Positions 37,920-52,400 of a stretch of 64,000 nucleotides of DNA are shown here, in pieces (position 1 is the stretch's first letter; each line of letters opens with the position of its first letter). Source of the stretch: Aphelocoma coerulescens (Eukaryota > Chordata > Aves > Passeriformes > Corvidae); assembly GCF_041296385.1 (NCBI RefSeq), contig NC_091014.1:19753578-19817577 (forward strand), given 5' to 3'. The position numbers were made by a program, and so were the translations under genes. The notes under the pieces are model-generated. The model had not been told where the DNA came from, ran no database searches, and was given only the letters and a program-made list of their open reading frames with translations.

Positions 37920-40329
37920 CTCAGTCAGTAGACAAAGTGTCAAAAGCCATGTAAATATCAACAGTGGCCATGATATTTACAAATTCACAGAAAATGTGAA
38001 TGAGGAAAGTTTTCAGAAAGTGCTGGTTCCCCATCTTCAGAGTCCTAGAGTCTTTTAGTATAACCCACTCTTTGAAACAAAATTTAAGCTACTAAAAATT
38101 GCTACAGGTGCTACTGTACCTTTCCTGGACTAAATCCCCATCTGGATCAGTCTTGCTCCAGTGCCTTAAGTCTCACTTTCCCTTCTGCTCAGCATCACAC
38201 CTTTGGTATCTCCAGGGGTAGGGATTAGTCTTCAGCTATTCCACAGCCTTGCAGGAAGAACACCTTCTTAAAAATGGGATCTGCAAATTCAAAACTACCA
38301 CATACCAAAAAGAGTCAAAAGTGTGGGTTTCCCATATTGTAAATGTTAGTCTATTCTGTTGGACTATTGTGTGGAAGTCAATGGATGACCTGAGCATGTC
38401 TAACGGATCACGCTTCTCTAAGAAGTTAGGGTAGGTTTAACTGCCTAGTGCCTTTTATCAGCTTGCACTGGAGTGTAGAAGTTTATACACTCAGCCAACG
38501 CATCTCTGAGTAAGTGATATGCCAGTCCTTAGGAACTTCGTGCACTGAAAGAGGAACAAATTGATTTTAAGCACCTCCAAGGCTTAGACAGGACCTGAGC
38601 ATCATCAGTCTGAGAACTATGGACATGGTACTGGGGACATGAGGAGTGCGAATGAAACACAATCAGAGAGGCAGGCAGCTGGTCCCTGGGCTTGGGGTAG
38701 CAGTTCAAATGAATACCTGACTAGCCATTCACATTCTTGCCTTTTTGTAAGGAAAAAAATCAATGTATTGTTTTTTCTACTCTGACCCCACTTATTACTT
38801 GAGCTGAGAGCATAATTCACAGTATATATCTTTCCTGACAAACAGAGCTGATTTTTCTCTTCTTGGGCATGAAACCATCTGCCTGTAGCTATGAATAGAT
38901 TGTAGTTTCCTCATGTTTATCTCTCTAAAAAAAGCAATGATTTCCACCTCCCTCTCTTTCACCTCCCTTCTCCCAGTCTTATTATCTCTATGGATTGATC
39001 CTGACCTAACCTCTGAACTGTTTTCTGGACACAGAAATCATCAGGGTAGTGTCTTTCAGCCACAGGTATAGGGACCTCACGTATGTTGCTATTTGCTATT
39101 TGCTATTGTTCAATATTTTTTTTGTTTGTTTTGTTAGATGCTCTCAAGATGAGCAAGATGTTATGATGAACACTTTTACACATTTCTAATACATTCAATA
39201 TATTAAGATCTGGGGGAAGATACAAAAACAGGTGCAGCATAAAATAAAATTGAAAAAGGTTGGTTAATAGCATAAGCACTTTTCTGAGTAATTTCTAGAC
39301 CTAAATCTGACATGGAAATTTTAAGCCAAACATGTTTGAAACCTTACAAATATTACTTTAAAATGAAATTTTTGCTATCCTTTATTGTAGTAACATCCTT
39401 TGACAAGCAAGTATAGCAGTGGCAGGGTGTAGGTTGAATGAACCATAATAAATATGAATATATTAAAAAACTCACAAGTATTTTTGGAAGGACTTATGTT
39501 TCATTTGGTATGTATTTTGCTATAGTCATGCCAGCCTTTTTTATGCTTGATTAATCATTGCTAATTTGTGAACTGACTAAGACAAGGGTTACTTCTCACT
39601 GCAAGCATGTGAGTCATCTTGGTGGATCCAAGGCATGTCACTCTCTGTCTGCTGTAAAATTATATTTTTCTGTCTTTCTAGAAGCCTGTTGTCTAATTCA
39701 GCCCTACAGCTGGATCAACACAACAGCACTGAGTGAATCATTTGCTGTCATCCCTGTAAGCAAGGTTCTTGCAGTAACTCTGAGTCAAGTCTAGAACTAA
39801 CGCCAAATTTAAAACATGGCTGCATCTGAGCTGTTTCTTTACAAGTAAATATAACATCTGCACTTATCTTACAGATTTATTTTTATTCTCTGGAATCAAA
39901 TCTGAGAAAAGAGATGGGAGAGACTTGCTACTGCACTGAAATCATGTCAGCCTCAAACAGAAATTCTGATAGTGATAGATATATATTACAAGATTTTATA
40001 TCCTTAACATGCTGGACACCTCAAAGTATATTGACTGCTTTTGGTTCACTGATCTCAATGGCAGTTTAAAGCATTTGCTTTAGCAGGAGACAAGAATCAT
40101 TTTACAGGATGGAATGTACCAATATGTGAAAGACTGTCATGTTAACCACGGCATCTTGGGTTTCACACAGAATCTTAATACTTATTTAGGCTACTTAAGT
40201 GCACCAATCACTGACTCTCAAGAGATGGATCCAGGTACTCAGAAGTGGCCATTTAATTTCTCAGATTTACTTTAGACACTTAAGCATGCAATGAGTCCTG
40301 ATTTTTCAATTACGCCAGCTGGATGAACA

Positions 40330-40476
40330 TTTTTTGGTTTTGTTTTGGATTTGGTTTTTTGTTTGTTTTGGGTTTTTTTTTGGTTCTTTGCGGTTTTTTT
40401 TGTTTGTTTTCTGTCTGGATTTTTGGTTTTGTTTGGGGTTTTTTGTTATTTGTTGGGTTTTTTTTGGTTTTTTGTT
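40330..40476. repeat. T/G-only low-complexity tract (~147 bp)
   Basis: The plus strand consists almost entirely of T and G in runs such as TTTTGG, TTTGTTTG and GGGTTTTTTTT, with only a few C and A. It creates opposing low-complexity open frames (phenylalanine/glycine/leucine-rich on plus, lysine/asparagine/proline-rich on minus) that are artefacts. The G runs are mostly two to four long and irregular, so a stable G-quadruplex is not obvious. Confidence 0.9.
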
Positions 40477-43400
40477 AAAATTATTGCACCTTTTTAATAA
40501 AACCTCTAAAAATGAAATAATTTTGATAAACATTTCAGTAATAGTTGCTTTCACTCTTGAGATGCTTGAAAATATTTCAGGTCTTTTCTGTATTTCTTTA
40601 ATTAGGAGTTATGTTAGTTATAAATGGCCACAAGTTATATTTTCTGATTAGCTAATCTAGCAAATTATGGTCAGGAAATTTATCAGAAATGGTACTGACT
40701 CGTATTTCTTTGGGACTATTCCAGTGTGATCAGCTCTGAAAGAGTGAAGGGGAGGTAATGTACCTGAAACCCTGTGGACTGCAGCAAAATTAGGGAGAGC
40801 AACTTGTCATTTCCTGTCTATTAGCTGTCTGAGTGTATTCCTGATCTATTCTTGTGACAGTTATCTCACGGCCTGTAGTGCTGTACCCTTCTTCCTGTGT
40901 AGGAAAAATGGCATGGGATCCAAATAGTGATACAGTCTAGACAGATTTACTGCATGACTTATTTTGAACAGCTGAATTGTCTATATTCTTTGCTAATATT
41001 AAGGTACAATTTTGGTGGTTAGGTTGGCTGGTTTCAATACTTGTTGGGATTTTTTTTCTGTTCCTGCCTTTGAGGACTCTGGTTTGCAATATACTCTCAC
41101 TTCTCTTGTGTCTATGACAGTTTTAAGATTTGCATAGTCCCTTCTTTTATGCTTCTTATTTTTTTTTGCACCCTTATATTAGTGCCATGTCAATAAAGAC
41201 TCCTTTGTCCTCATATCAGCATAACATTGGTCCAGTGCAGTGGAAAGTCCATACCAAAGTACACAGATTCTAAAAATCACTCATTTTTTAGTATTTGAGT
41301 CATTCTGGAATCAGGGTCATAACACCTTTACCATATGTAAGTTTCCTTAACTCTACAGAGAGACTCAGTAGTTCATGCCCTCATCCCCTTTATCAGGCTT
41401 TAGCAACACAGGTTTCATACACCAAGATCACAGAGCTATGTGGACATATAAAAAACCTCTTCCATTTTATTTTAAATGTATGTACTCAATTCCTGTTTGA
41501 TATCAAGTCAAGGAGAGCATTTACTGACCTTGTACCTTGACGTAATGAGATCCAATACTATAGCAATTCAGAAGTTAAAAATCCACCAGCTACTCTAACA
41601 GATGTAATTAAGGAGTCAATTGTCAAATACCAGGGTAAAAGACTGAAGCCAAGACAGACCATTTCTGGAAAAGCAGACTTAGTGGTGGAGTGGGAAAACC
41701 TTCATAGGAACATGAAAACTTTATAGCTAAAACAGGGATTCTAAGTAGAGGACAGTCCAAACATGCAAGTAAGGATTTATGCAGCTGCCTCGTTCAGGGT
41801 CTCTGGGGTAGAGCAGAGGAAATTTTTGGATGGAATGTCTGGATGTAATTCTCTCTGTATTTTCCTTTTATTTGAAATCTTTGTGAGAGGAAACAGCCAA
41901 ATGTGCTATAGAGAAGGGACATGAGGTGACAGAGAAAAATTCTAAACTGTTTTGCTAGCTGGAATTGAGATTGACTCATGTTCTGACCTGAGATATTTGG
42001 CTGCCTCTTCATAAAACATATTAGCACCTACTCTTCCCTGTTTGGAGATTTAATGGCTACTACCTGTCAGCAGAGGAATCCTCCTTTTGTTTCTCACCTA
42101 AAAGTCTACCATATATGTGGTGACATATAACTGTGTAGGAACTGACATACTTTTCTCAGGAGAATCTAGTAATTTTTCAGACTTTGACAAACATAGCCAT
42201 TCACGTGTATGCTTTTTGTTTTGTTTTGTTTTTTTTTCACAGAAGATTAAAGGCTAATACATACTTGGCCTATGAAATGACAGTATAATTCTGCTGTGGT
42301 ATCAAAGGCACATATCCAACAAACACAACTAAATTATCACAGTCCTTATTTATTAATTATTTACCAATACAAGACCTGAAGGACTCTTTGTATAGAAAAA
42401 CCACTGCTTGTGAGAAATTTTTATCTGTAGAAAGTGGTATAATTGTTTAGACATGCAGACACATAGTCATGCTTAAGAGTTCATGCATTTGGGGACATTT
42501 ATTTATTTCTTAAGAGTAGAATTAACTAAACATCTGGCATAACAACTCATCATCCTGTGAAGGTAGCCCACTGACTACCATTCAGTAAAAATGGTCCTTC
42601 CACTTCTGTGACGAAGTATCTGTAATGTTTACAGGTTAAAGAACTGTTCTACATGTGGCTAGAGTGTGAAAAAACTTTAATAAAAATGCTCCCTTAACAT
42701 TTGGTAAGCAAAAAAGTGATGAAGCAAATGAATTAGACATATCAAAGAGCTTTCCTTTGGTCTTCTGTTGTAGAATTAAAAAGGATGACTTTAAAGAGCT
42801 TACGACAAGGGACTCCCTCACAACAAGCATTTCTATACAAATGTCATCTTTAGGGAACTATATTTAATTGGGTGAAAAAACATATAAAAAGAAATTATAA
42901 TCAATAATGTGAACAAGGTTAGGTCAATGGTAGGAATGGTAGGAACTCCTAAAGAATGATCCTTTAAGCTTCCTAATCTCTTCTTGAGAAGATGTCAATA
43001 TGGGCATCACATTAAAGAAATGCTAACAATATAATCTTCAGCTGACACTAGGAAAGACATCCTTACCCAGTTTAATGGAATCATCTCTTTACAAGTTTAA
43101 GAAGTGATTAAAAGTTTGAGTTACTAGGATAGCATATTGTAATAGAAAATTTTCAACTGTAATAGAAAATATCTGTGCAGAGTACAAAGTGAGGTTGCAG
43201 TCATTTTGCATGTCTAGATGAGAAAATTATTGTGACACCGAAATCACAAGAAACTATGTGGTTTGATACTCTAAAAATTTCTTTTGAGTTTTTAGGTTTT
43301 TTTTATTATTATTTACTTATTATATTATTCACTTTATGTTTTTATATCTCTTTGTTTAAGCAAACTTGCAATACTTGTATAATTCATTTAATCTTCTGTT

Positions 43401-46400
43401 TCATAGAAATGCCATGGTCTCTATCTGGATGAAATATTTAAATATGGACATCAAATTAAAAAAAGAAAATGGTATATCCCTGTGATGTAGGAAGAAATGT
43501 TCAGGCTTGGTATAGAACTCCATGTTAGAATACCAGAGTGGCTGAAGGAATTACTACACATATTTCTAATGGAATTTAATAAGTTCGTGTGCAATTTGTG
43601 CTTAAAAAAATTCCTTGAAAGAGATACTTCCTGAATTGGGAACCAAGGGACAACTGAATGGGACAAGAAACAAATATAGAGATATTAAGAAACAAACTCT
43701 GATATGCCTATGACAGAAATAAACTGCCAAATACTGCACTAGTCAGTGAGGGAGAAGAATAAAGCAAGATGGAAAAGAAATTATCTTTTTGTGGCAGTTT
43801 TTTTCTCCACAATTCTGACAATCCAATGACAGATTTAATTCTAATTTATCTCCTGTTGAGGGTAAAAAGACTTAAATACTTCACTTCTGAAAACTATACT
43901 CTTGTTTCAGCCTCTTGAGGGATTTTGAACAGTGGAATGAGAAAACTTTGGGAAGGGTGCTCATGGTTTAAGGGCAATGAGAATATTTAAGAGATGTTGA
44001 GAGGCATCTTTTACCTCATGCAGAGGATGTTAGCTTGTGGAATTATAATACAGAATTTAAAATGTTTCTTCACATAGAAATGAAGCTTTGAAGCATTCTG
44101 AAATACAGTAATAAAGAAAAAATGTCTTTTTATCCTTAGGTCTAGATCAGCTACAAGCTTACATTTTAAGGGGTTCTCTCATAAGAGATCACATCCTGAT
44201 TGAAACCTAAGAAGAAAAAGCAAAACTCAGACTACCAGAAGATCCAAAATTAATCTCTAACAAAGCAAGAGATTTACCAAAGTCCAATCTGTACATCAGT
44301 TTATTTTCAACTTAGAGTTCAAAAGAAATAGCAGCTCTGTGGTTAAGCAATGATTGAAGAGGGTAGTAACAGATCAAAGCAAAGGATAGGAGAGAGATGG
44401 GTGAGCATCTGGGAGGGAAAATGGATAACATTTTCCTTCATCTAGTCTGAGAAAAAAATGAGAATGTGGGGGAGAGAAGGTGAATGAAAAATAAGGTCAA
44501 ACTTCTAAGGAGAAATACTTTTGCTAGAATGAATTGTGAAAATTTCCAGACAAAAACTTGAAAGATGCTACCGCTGTACTTTAATCCTTCAAAATGATTT
44601 CTGCTACTAGTTGCTCATTTGAAACCTCTTACTTTGTTTCAAGACTCATTACACAATTAAAATGCCCCAAAACTCCAAGCCAGAGTTATTTTTCCTTGTT
44701 AGTGTTCTGCTGTGTTGCACTACATTATGAAGGGATTTTTGTGTTCCTTTTTTATTTCTGAGATTTTTCTTCTGGAAATGAAAGAATTTTCCGTTAATTA
44801 GCCTTATAACATTAGGTCTCTATTTGCATAGCATTCCTATAATTTAAGGATATATAGTTCCATGTTTTCGTTAATATTTGAAAATAATTTCACTCCCATT
44901 TTAGAGTCAGAAGGCAAAAATAATCCTTGTTGTTTACCACAGGCAGTTTATCTACAGGCCTATAGCATTATTCACTATTAAAAAGTAAGTTTCTTAAAAT
45001 AGTGAAGTTTAAATTCATTAAGCAACTAATTGTTCTATATATCCCACATCTTTGCAAAACAACTTTGGTTTTAGGCTTAAGGTATATGTATTTTTGTACT
45101 ACAGTAAACACCTCTGAAATATTAGATTCTTGGCCTAATCCCATCTTTCTGTTTTATCTAGTGGACTTCTATTTATATCCCGGTTCCTTTTGTTGATGGT
45201 ACCCCTGACCTGCACATGATAATTGATTGATGCTTCCTTTGGAAGAAATTTGTGTCTGTTAGGAGGGCTGTTTGTGATTTCATAGTGTCTTAAACATTTA
45301 TCTGTATATTACAGCTCAGAATCAAACCAAAATAAAATATTATATGTCTGACTCTTAAAACATGAAGGAAAGTGTTGTGCATATCCTGTTAGCAGAATAC
45401 AGGCTCCTTATAAAGGCAAATTCTGTGGGTGGAACAGGGAATATGCTATAGACGCATAATTACTGAGAAGCAAACGTGTCTCCCTATGGTCCAGAGGAAT
45501 TTCTCAGGCCATTTGATAGGGACAAATGGACAAGATACTAGCCATTTCTGTAGGAATATTGTACTTCAGCGTTTTTAAGGAATGAGGTACTTTTTCACAG
45601 GATGAGGGCTCTAATCTAATGAAACACTGAAAAAAGTAAATTATCTCCTTTGGATCACTTAAAAAACCCCATGTGTCTTCTATTGCATTTTGTACAGAGC
45701 CCAGTTCCATGGTTATGGCTTAGGTCTTGGGAGATAATCACTCAGTCTGAGCATATGCCTCCAGCGTTGGCAGTAGTTGAGCAGTGGGGTTTGAAAGCCA
45801 CAATTTTGGACTTAGGCACAATTTAAGTACTAATTTATGGGATTTAGAAGTTTTCCCAAGATCAGAAGCTGTGGTGTAACACAGAATGAAATCCAGTTGT
45901 CTTGTGTTGCAACCCATAAATACTGGGCTCTAGAAGGGACTATGAAATAATTTGGCTGTTAAAACACTGTTTTAGTGGAAAATAAAAAGATTAAGAGGTG
46001 GTGGGTTTAGGAGTTTAAAGATCTAGTTGCCAAGTTTTTCTTTTTGTATACTGATAAAATAGATGATATTCTGACTGTGAATATTTTAATCTATTGAAGT
46101 AAGTACTGTGGGGAGGGGGGATTACTGCAGTCTCTGTGACAGACCTATCAATGCCTTTTCATAGTTATAATTTAAAATTACATTTTGCAACTAAACAGAT
46201 GAGGGAAAGGAATTCAGAACAACTTCTTAAAACCAGGCTTGTGGAAAAGAGTGATGAGAGTAATAGTATTTTTAGAATTCTATTCTCTGCCACTTTGCTA
46301 AGATGACAAAAAGCAAGAATTCATTGAGTTTAGGAAGGTGGAAAAAATTTTACTGAATGCTATTTGCAAAAAATTGTGCTCAGCAAAAAGAAAGAGTTAG

Positions 46401-49400
46401 TGCAGGAGGAGTCTCAGATACCCTAAATTCCCATTCAAGTGCATTGTTATTGCAGAATGAACTCACATCCTACTGTGCCTTGCTACTCAGTCATGGCATT
46501 CATCATGGTTAGAAATGTTATTTGCTGAGAAGGAAGACATGGCTTGGTAAATCAGTCTACATATAAATTAGGTAAGGGAAAAGACTTACACTGACTTCAG
46601 TAAGGGGAAAGATAGAATGTCAGATTTTTCATAACAGGCAGTTATTCAGCATGTGTGGATTAGAGCCACACTGCTGTAAACTCTTTTCTATAATCCTTTT
46701 TATTATCTGTGAGGCTGTATAATCAGGCACCTTATCAGTTTCTCTAAAAGGGAGAATAATTGCATCTTCAGAAGTCAAATGGGGGAGACATTATTATTTT
46801 GATTAAAAACACTCACCTTTCCCCCAGTGAAGGATCTTTACATGTGAAAGTGCTTAAACAACCTAAAAACATATTCCACAATTAAAGCAAATTGGAAGAA
46901 TTTAAATAATCAGTGACAGGTTTGAAGTGTGTCTGGTACTGAATGAGGGAGGCAGACTACAGCTGTACTTAGCAAAGTGTAGTTTAATGTCAACTAGGGG
47001 AACAGGAGACTAATATACCTCTTTTTTCTTATTGCTTCTATGTAATGGTTGGCTCTGTGATGGTTTGATATCTCTAAAACAAATTTCCCACTCCCATAAG
47101 CACTGGAAAATATATCTGTAATGTTAATTGGCTGCAGTTTCAGTTTATCAGGAAGAAGAAAGAGTTAATAAAATCTTCTCTACTCTTCAAGTGCTAAAAG
47201 CCAAGAGTTTTCACTGCTTTCATTTGTAAGAAGAGCCTGATTGAATTTACTTCTGTTTCACTTTTAAAACTTCCTGGCTTTTCATTCACAAATCACACGT
47301 TTGTCTTCTCCCGGAAAAGCATTGCTTTTGTTTTTGTGACCTACATTTGTAGGGCTCCTAATTAGCAGGCAGCACTGGGATCTGCTGTCCCTCAATAGCT
47401 CTACTTTGGGATCTTAAGCTAAAAAGAAAACATGTTGCTGAAATCTCAGTGAAAGTAACGATCCTACTATGGGTCAGCACCTTTATGTGCGCCGCGTAAA
47501 AAAAAAAAAATCATAACTTCAAAATTCCCAATATATTGCATTCATGTCCTAGTCTGGCAGCTGCTGGAGTTAATATCAGAAGGATCAAGCATAAATGTGA
47601 GGTGTTTTCATTGTCCTTAAAGTACAAGCATTTTGTTTGGCAAAAAATTCTTCTCTGAACTGGTGTTTTCAATCACTTCCTTGCTTTTCTCTCTTTTTTT
47701 TTTTTTTTTTTTTTTTCCCCCAAAATTCTTTCTTTGGTTTCTGCAGATAAGCTGACCATTATTTTTACTTTTGTGTTCAAATGATCATTCTGGCTTGTGA
47801 GAAAGTGGCACAACATCCTACTTATATAGCACTAGACCACACAAGAACTAAGTCTTCTCTCTTTCAGCTGTCAAAGTAAATAGGAGTTTGGCTGGAATTG
47901 GAATGCAGCATTTGATCTGCTTTTTGTATTAAAAAACTTGTTACGTACCGTGGTGAATTGATATGAACTACTACATTCAAATACATCAAACATCCAACTC
48001 CTCCCATCAGGAGGATCTTGTTACTTGCTAGACAACGTTTGCAGACTCCTGCCATGTCTGTCCTCAACAGTGTCATGTCAGTAGCCTGGCATTTTGTCCT
48101 GCAGAATAACTAATGACATTACCAATAGAACAACAAAAGTTTCATTTTCTTTGGATTTACCTTCTGCTTGGCTGCATACTCTGAATTTGCTCTGTTTAAA
48201 GACACTTTTTCTCTTAAAAATTTGCATATGGTGAAGGCTTTTCCTAAACCTCACCAACTACAACATATTTCAAAATTTATAGGAACTTTAATTCTGTGGC
48301 CACTACTTCTCAAAATCAAGATAAGCTGAAATTTGACAGTATATTCAAAAGCTGTTGGGAGAAACAAGTGGTGAAACAGTGACTGCTGTTAGCCTGAGAA
48401 TTTAGGCTCAAAAGGCTTGTACCTGGAAATATATACAATTTATTCTACAGTAGTGTCTGTGCAATGCAAACCAGACACTTCAAGCTAGAACCACAAGGGC
48501 AGGAGACCAGTATCAAGACACCTAAATTCTAAGCAATTTCCCACCTAGAATATGAGATGTTCAGTCTTTCCTTGTTCTAAGATTATCTAATAGTACAGCA
48601 GAAAATCTGTCAGTGACAAGACTAACTTGTTTACAGAAACCATTTCCCTTGGGGTTTGTCTACTCCACTCATACTCCATCATCTGTCACAAGAGTAGAAG
48701 GAATGTGTTGTATATCAGGTAGCCATTTTATATTTATGCTGTTGTGCTTGCACTTTATGGGAAGCTTTAGAATTCATTGTATATGGACGTTAAATAAAGA
48801 ACTTTTTGCAAAAGCTCTAGTCTTCTGTGTCTACCTGGGAGCTCCTGCTTCTGTTGCAATAGGAAATTTTCTCTACCTGATCAGTAGATCTGGAATGCCT
48901 ACAGGCTGTGTGACATATTGCACAAAGTCAGAAACAGAGCGGCTGCTGCGTAGGGCCCTCTCCCAAGACTTGTGAGGAGAGTCATTTGCAGCCTGGATGC
49001 ATGTTTGTGAGCAGTGACTCATCCAGTCAAAAAGGTTGCACAGTGGAGACGGAGGGGAATTGATGTTCATGCTGAGGAACCTCTACAGTGCCAAGAGAGA
49101 CTTGGCCTAGATATCACACTCCCAGGGGAAAAAGGAGGAAATATTCCTCTTTTATTCAGTAGTCAGATGGTTTCAAGAAGAGGAGATGAAGTTTCATCTT
49201 TGTTTAAATGGATATTTAAATGTCTTTAGCAGTGCAGTAAAATCTCAGTAGCAGAAAATTAAGTATGTTCTCCTTAAAAGCAGGTTTCTTATTCAGCTGG
49301 ACAGTTCAGTACATGGATACAAGTCACCCCTTCTGTTGTGCTTTGTAACTCTGGGGCTGTTGGCTGTAATAAGACGATTAGGTGAATACTGGCTTCTCCT

Positions 49401-52400
49401 GCCCTGCCTTCTTCAGTACATCAGATGTACTCCTCCTCACACAGGAAAATCATCTCCTAGCTTGGCTGTGGTTGAATTGGCTGCTCAGAACTTTCCTACT
49501 TTAGACTTTTTGGTGCCCACTTTCTGGCAGAAACACAGAGCATGCTTTTAAATCATAGAGGAGTTAAAGGTCTCTGACCTGACGTGCCTGTATTGTGCAG
49601 TGCGGTGCCAGGCAGAAATACAAAACCGAAGTTCAGAGAAGCAGTGTAGTGTTACGGTGGCACTGCAGTCACACTGGTGCATCCTTCTAGAAGGAAAGGC
49701 TGGCTTGCTCAGACCCAGCAGTGCTGAAGTCAGTAAATTGCTTCAATTTCTTTAAAAGACTCAGTCACCACCAGCTCCAGGCTTTTTGTGCCATATTTAA
49801 TTTACATAAACATGTGCTTGTTTGCACTTTTACAGTCACTTAGGGCCCTTGGCCTTTACTGATATTCATCACAAAGCACTTTGCCTGTGCCTGAAAGATT
49901 TTTTAGCAAATGCTGGCTGCTGAAAGAGAGCTGCTTCTTGAATTTTGCTTGTTCTGTCAGCTCCTCAGAGCATCTGTGTGATGCACATCTTGGATGCAAT
50001 TTGTTACTATGTCTGCAAAGCACCCAAGCTCTCACTCTAGTCAATTGAAATAGAGTCTGGGGAGTACAAAGAAATAGTCAGCTGACCAGTTATAGATATC
50101 TATTTTAGGTGATCTGATTTGACTCTCCATGTAGGACTTTTAATATGCCAACCTGCAAGTTGTCCCCTCATGCCAATCTGTTCTCTGAGAGCCAAAGTGA
50201 CAGGTATCACAGGAACAATGCAGATCTGTGGCTACAAGAATTTCCACTGCACAGAAATGATGCCTGGATGTTAGTTGTTTGCCTTGAAATTTTTCTTTAC
50301 CCTGAAATCACCTTTCATTCAACCCACATTACAGGAACAACAAGCAATACTTATCTGTGAAGTCTGAAATAGCACTTGCAAAGGTTTAGAAAACCTGATG
50401 TGTGATAGATATAAAAATGATCCTTACTGAACTCTGTCCTTCTATGTGCCCAGCAGATGAATTGTGGATGCTCTGATTACCAGACTCAATTCTAGGGACT
50501 TTCGTACATGAATGTTAGCTTATATTTTCCTTCTTCTGCAGATTCACGTATAGATTTAACAGAAATCTTTTCTTCTCCTTTCATATGAATTGTTATTGGG
50601 CCTTTTTTACAGGAGAAAAATATGAGCCTTTTTCTTGTCTTCTGTTTATTGGCAATTACCAGCACTTCAGAAAGCATGATGTCTCAGTGGAAAAGCTAAT
50701 ATTGATGCCTTCTCCTGGACTTAAAATCAAGAGTCAAACACGGTTAGAAGGTGAAAAGGGATTTTACCTTGGTATTTATTTTAAGGATCCTTAGGTGCAC
50801 ACGTCCAGGTGGAATGCACCGAAATGCACACCACAATGCCTCTTCAAAAGACCTGGTATAACATTATAGGTTTTACTAATTAGCATATCTATCAAAAATT
50901 CCCCAATGAGAGGCTTGAATGAGCCACCCCCTCCCCAAGGAACCTTCCCTTGGATGGTTCTATCTGAGAGGACCTTGGGCTCTGGGGCACACTAACCCCT
51001 ACCTACGAAGCTTCTAAAACGTTTAGTCCCCTGGCTGAACAAACGAGTCCAAGAATGTAGGCAAAAAGCAGTAAGAATACAGAAGTTGTAAAAAAGGTAT
51101 AACAGGGGTATAAAAGAAAAGGCAAAAAATCTTCATGGCATCAACATCCCAGTATCCTCTCTCATATAATCCAGAGGGTTCAAAGCTCTTCACTGCCTTC
51201 TTCACTTCCCTCCTCTAAGAATATCAAGCAATTCTCATAGGATATTTTCTAACCTTAAATGTTATTTTGATAACCACACAACATCTAATGCATAAATCTA
51301 ATGAACTTCATGCAGTTCTTGCCATGAAGTCTATTAGTGATTCTACACTGAGATTAGAGTGAACAGGAAACAACCACTCTAGAATAATAACTGACTTGGC
51401 ATGGCTCTATCCCAGCTTATTCTCTGTAATGGCCTGTCAGCTTCTTAGATGGTCACTGCAGACTTTAAGCCCTAGAAGTCTCCTGAGTGGAGGCAGCTGA
51501 CATTTTAGCAGTGGGACTGGGTGCATTCAACAAGTTCTGCTCTTCTGCATTAAAGTGAAAACAATTGTGGATGCTTCTGAACTGCATGCATTTCTTTCCT
51601 CATACCTTTTTTATGTCATAGTGAACGACTGATAACCATGCAATAAAAAATGCACCCTTTGAAAATAAAGTTGCTCTCTTCCTCTCATCAAGACATTAGT
51701 AAACACATATATGTGCACACTCAAATGCAATGCTAACTGCAATAACAAGCAGGCAAGTGAAGCCAAATTGTCTAAAAGACTCCCAAAATCAATAATTTAC
51801 AGCTGAGTTGGAACTTGCAGGTTGATTTCTCCTGTTCCACATAAGCTGCTGAGTCAGGAGCTAGTTTGGACTCAGACAGTCCCTTTTCTGAATTACTTTC
51901 TGGAAACAAATTCAGTAAATGTTTCTCTTCCCTTCTGTCCTCTGGTTCAACTCACAGCACCTACTTGGCAGTGAATGTCAGCTGTCTTAAAACATCGACT
52001 TGAATAATCAGAGAAAAATATCTCTATTTTTTTGCTCTTGTTTAAATTTTAAAAAACAATCTTCATGCATTTGGAGGCAACTCTATATCCCATTTTCTGT
52101 CAGAAATCTTGTTGATAGTCTTTATTGAAGAGGTTTTCCATGTAACCAGCCACACAGAGTGTTTAACTACAGGATAAAGGGCAGTATATGTATGACTGGT
52201 ATTGGTATTGATAAAACAACAATAGCTACTGAAACATACATGTTAATAATATTGAATGGTTTTTATTCAGAATTTTTATTTTGAAGTTAAAGAATTCTGA
52301 GTTTTTCAGAAAACCTAAAATTAAAGCCTGCAAATTCTTCATACACATAACAGTGATAAAGTGCACAGCAAAATTCTCCTAATATAGCACAAACTCTCCT

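Larger units (their letters stand above)
34649..40329. other. Mostly unique DNA, no gene confirmed
   Basis: No known transposon was recognised. A GC-richer patch at about 35020-35180 precedes a possible three-exon plus-strand mini-gene reported as a weak finding. Small repeats inside are listed separately: the hairpin at 36015, the CTG run at 36671 and the tandem at 37886. A 12-13 base A run lies near 37488. Confidence 0.45.

Noticed and set aside
40306..40651. Opposing low-complexity open frames (82 and 105 codons)
   Set aside because: Produced by the T/G tract lacking stop codons; composition is an artefact.
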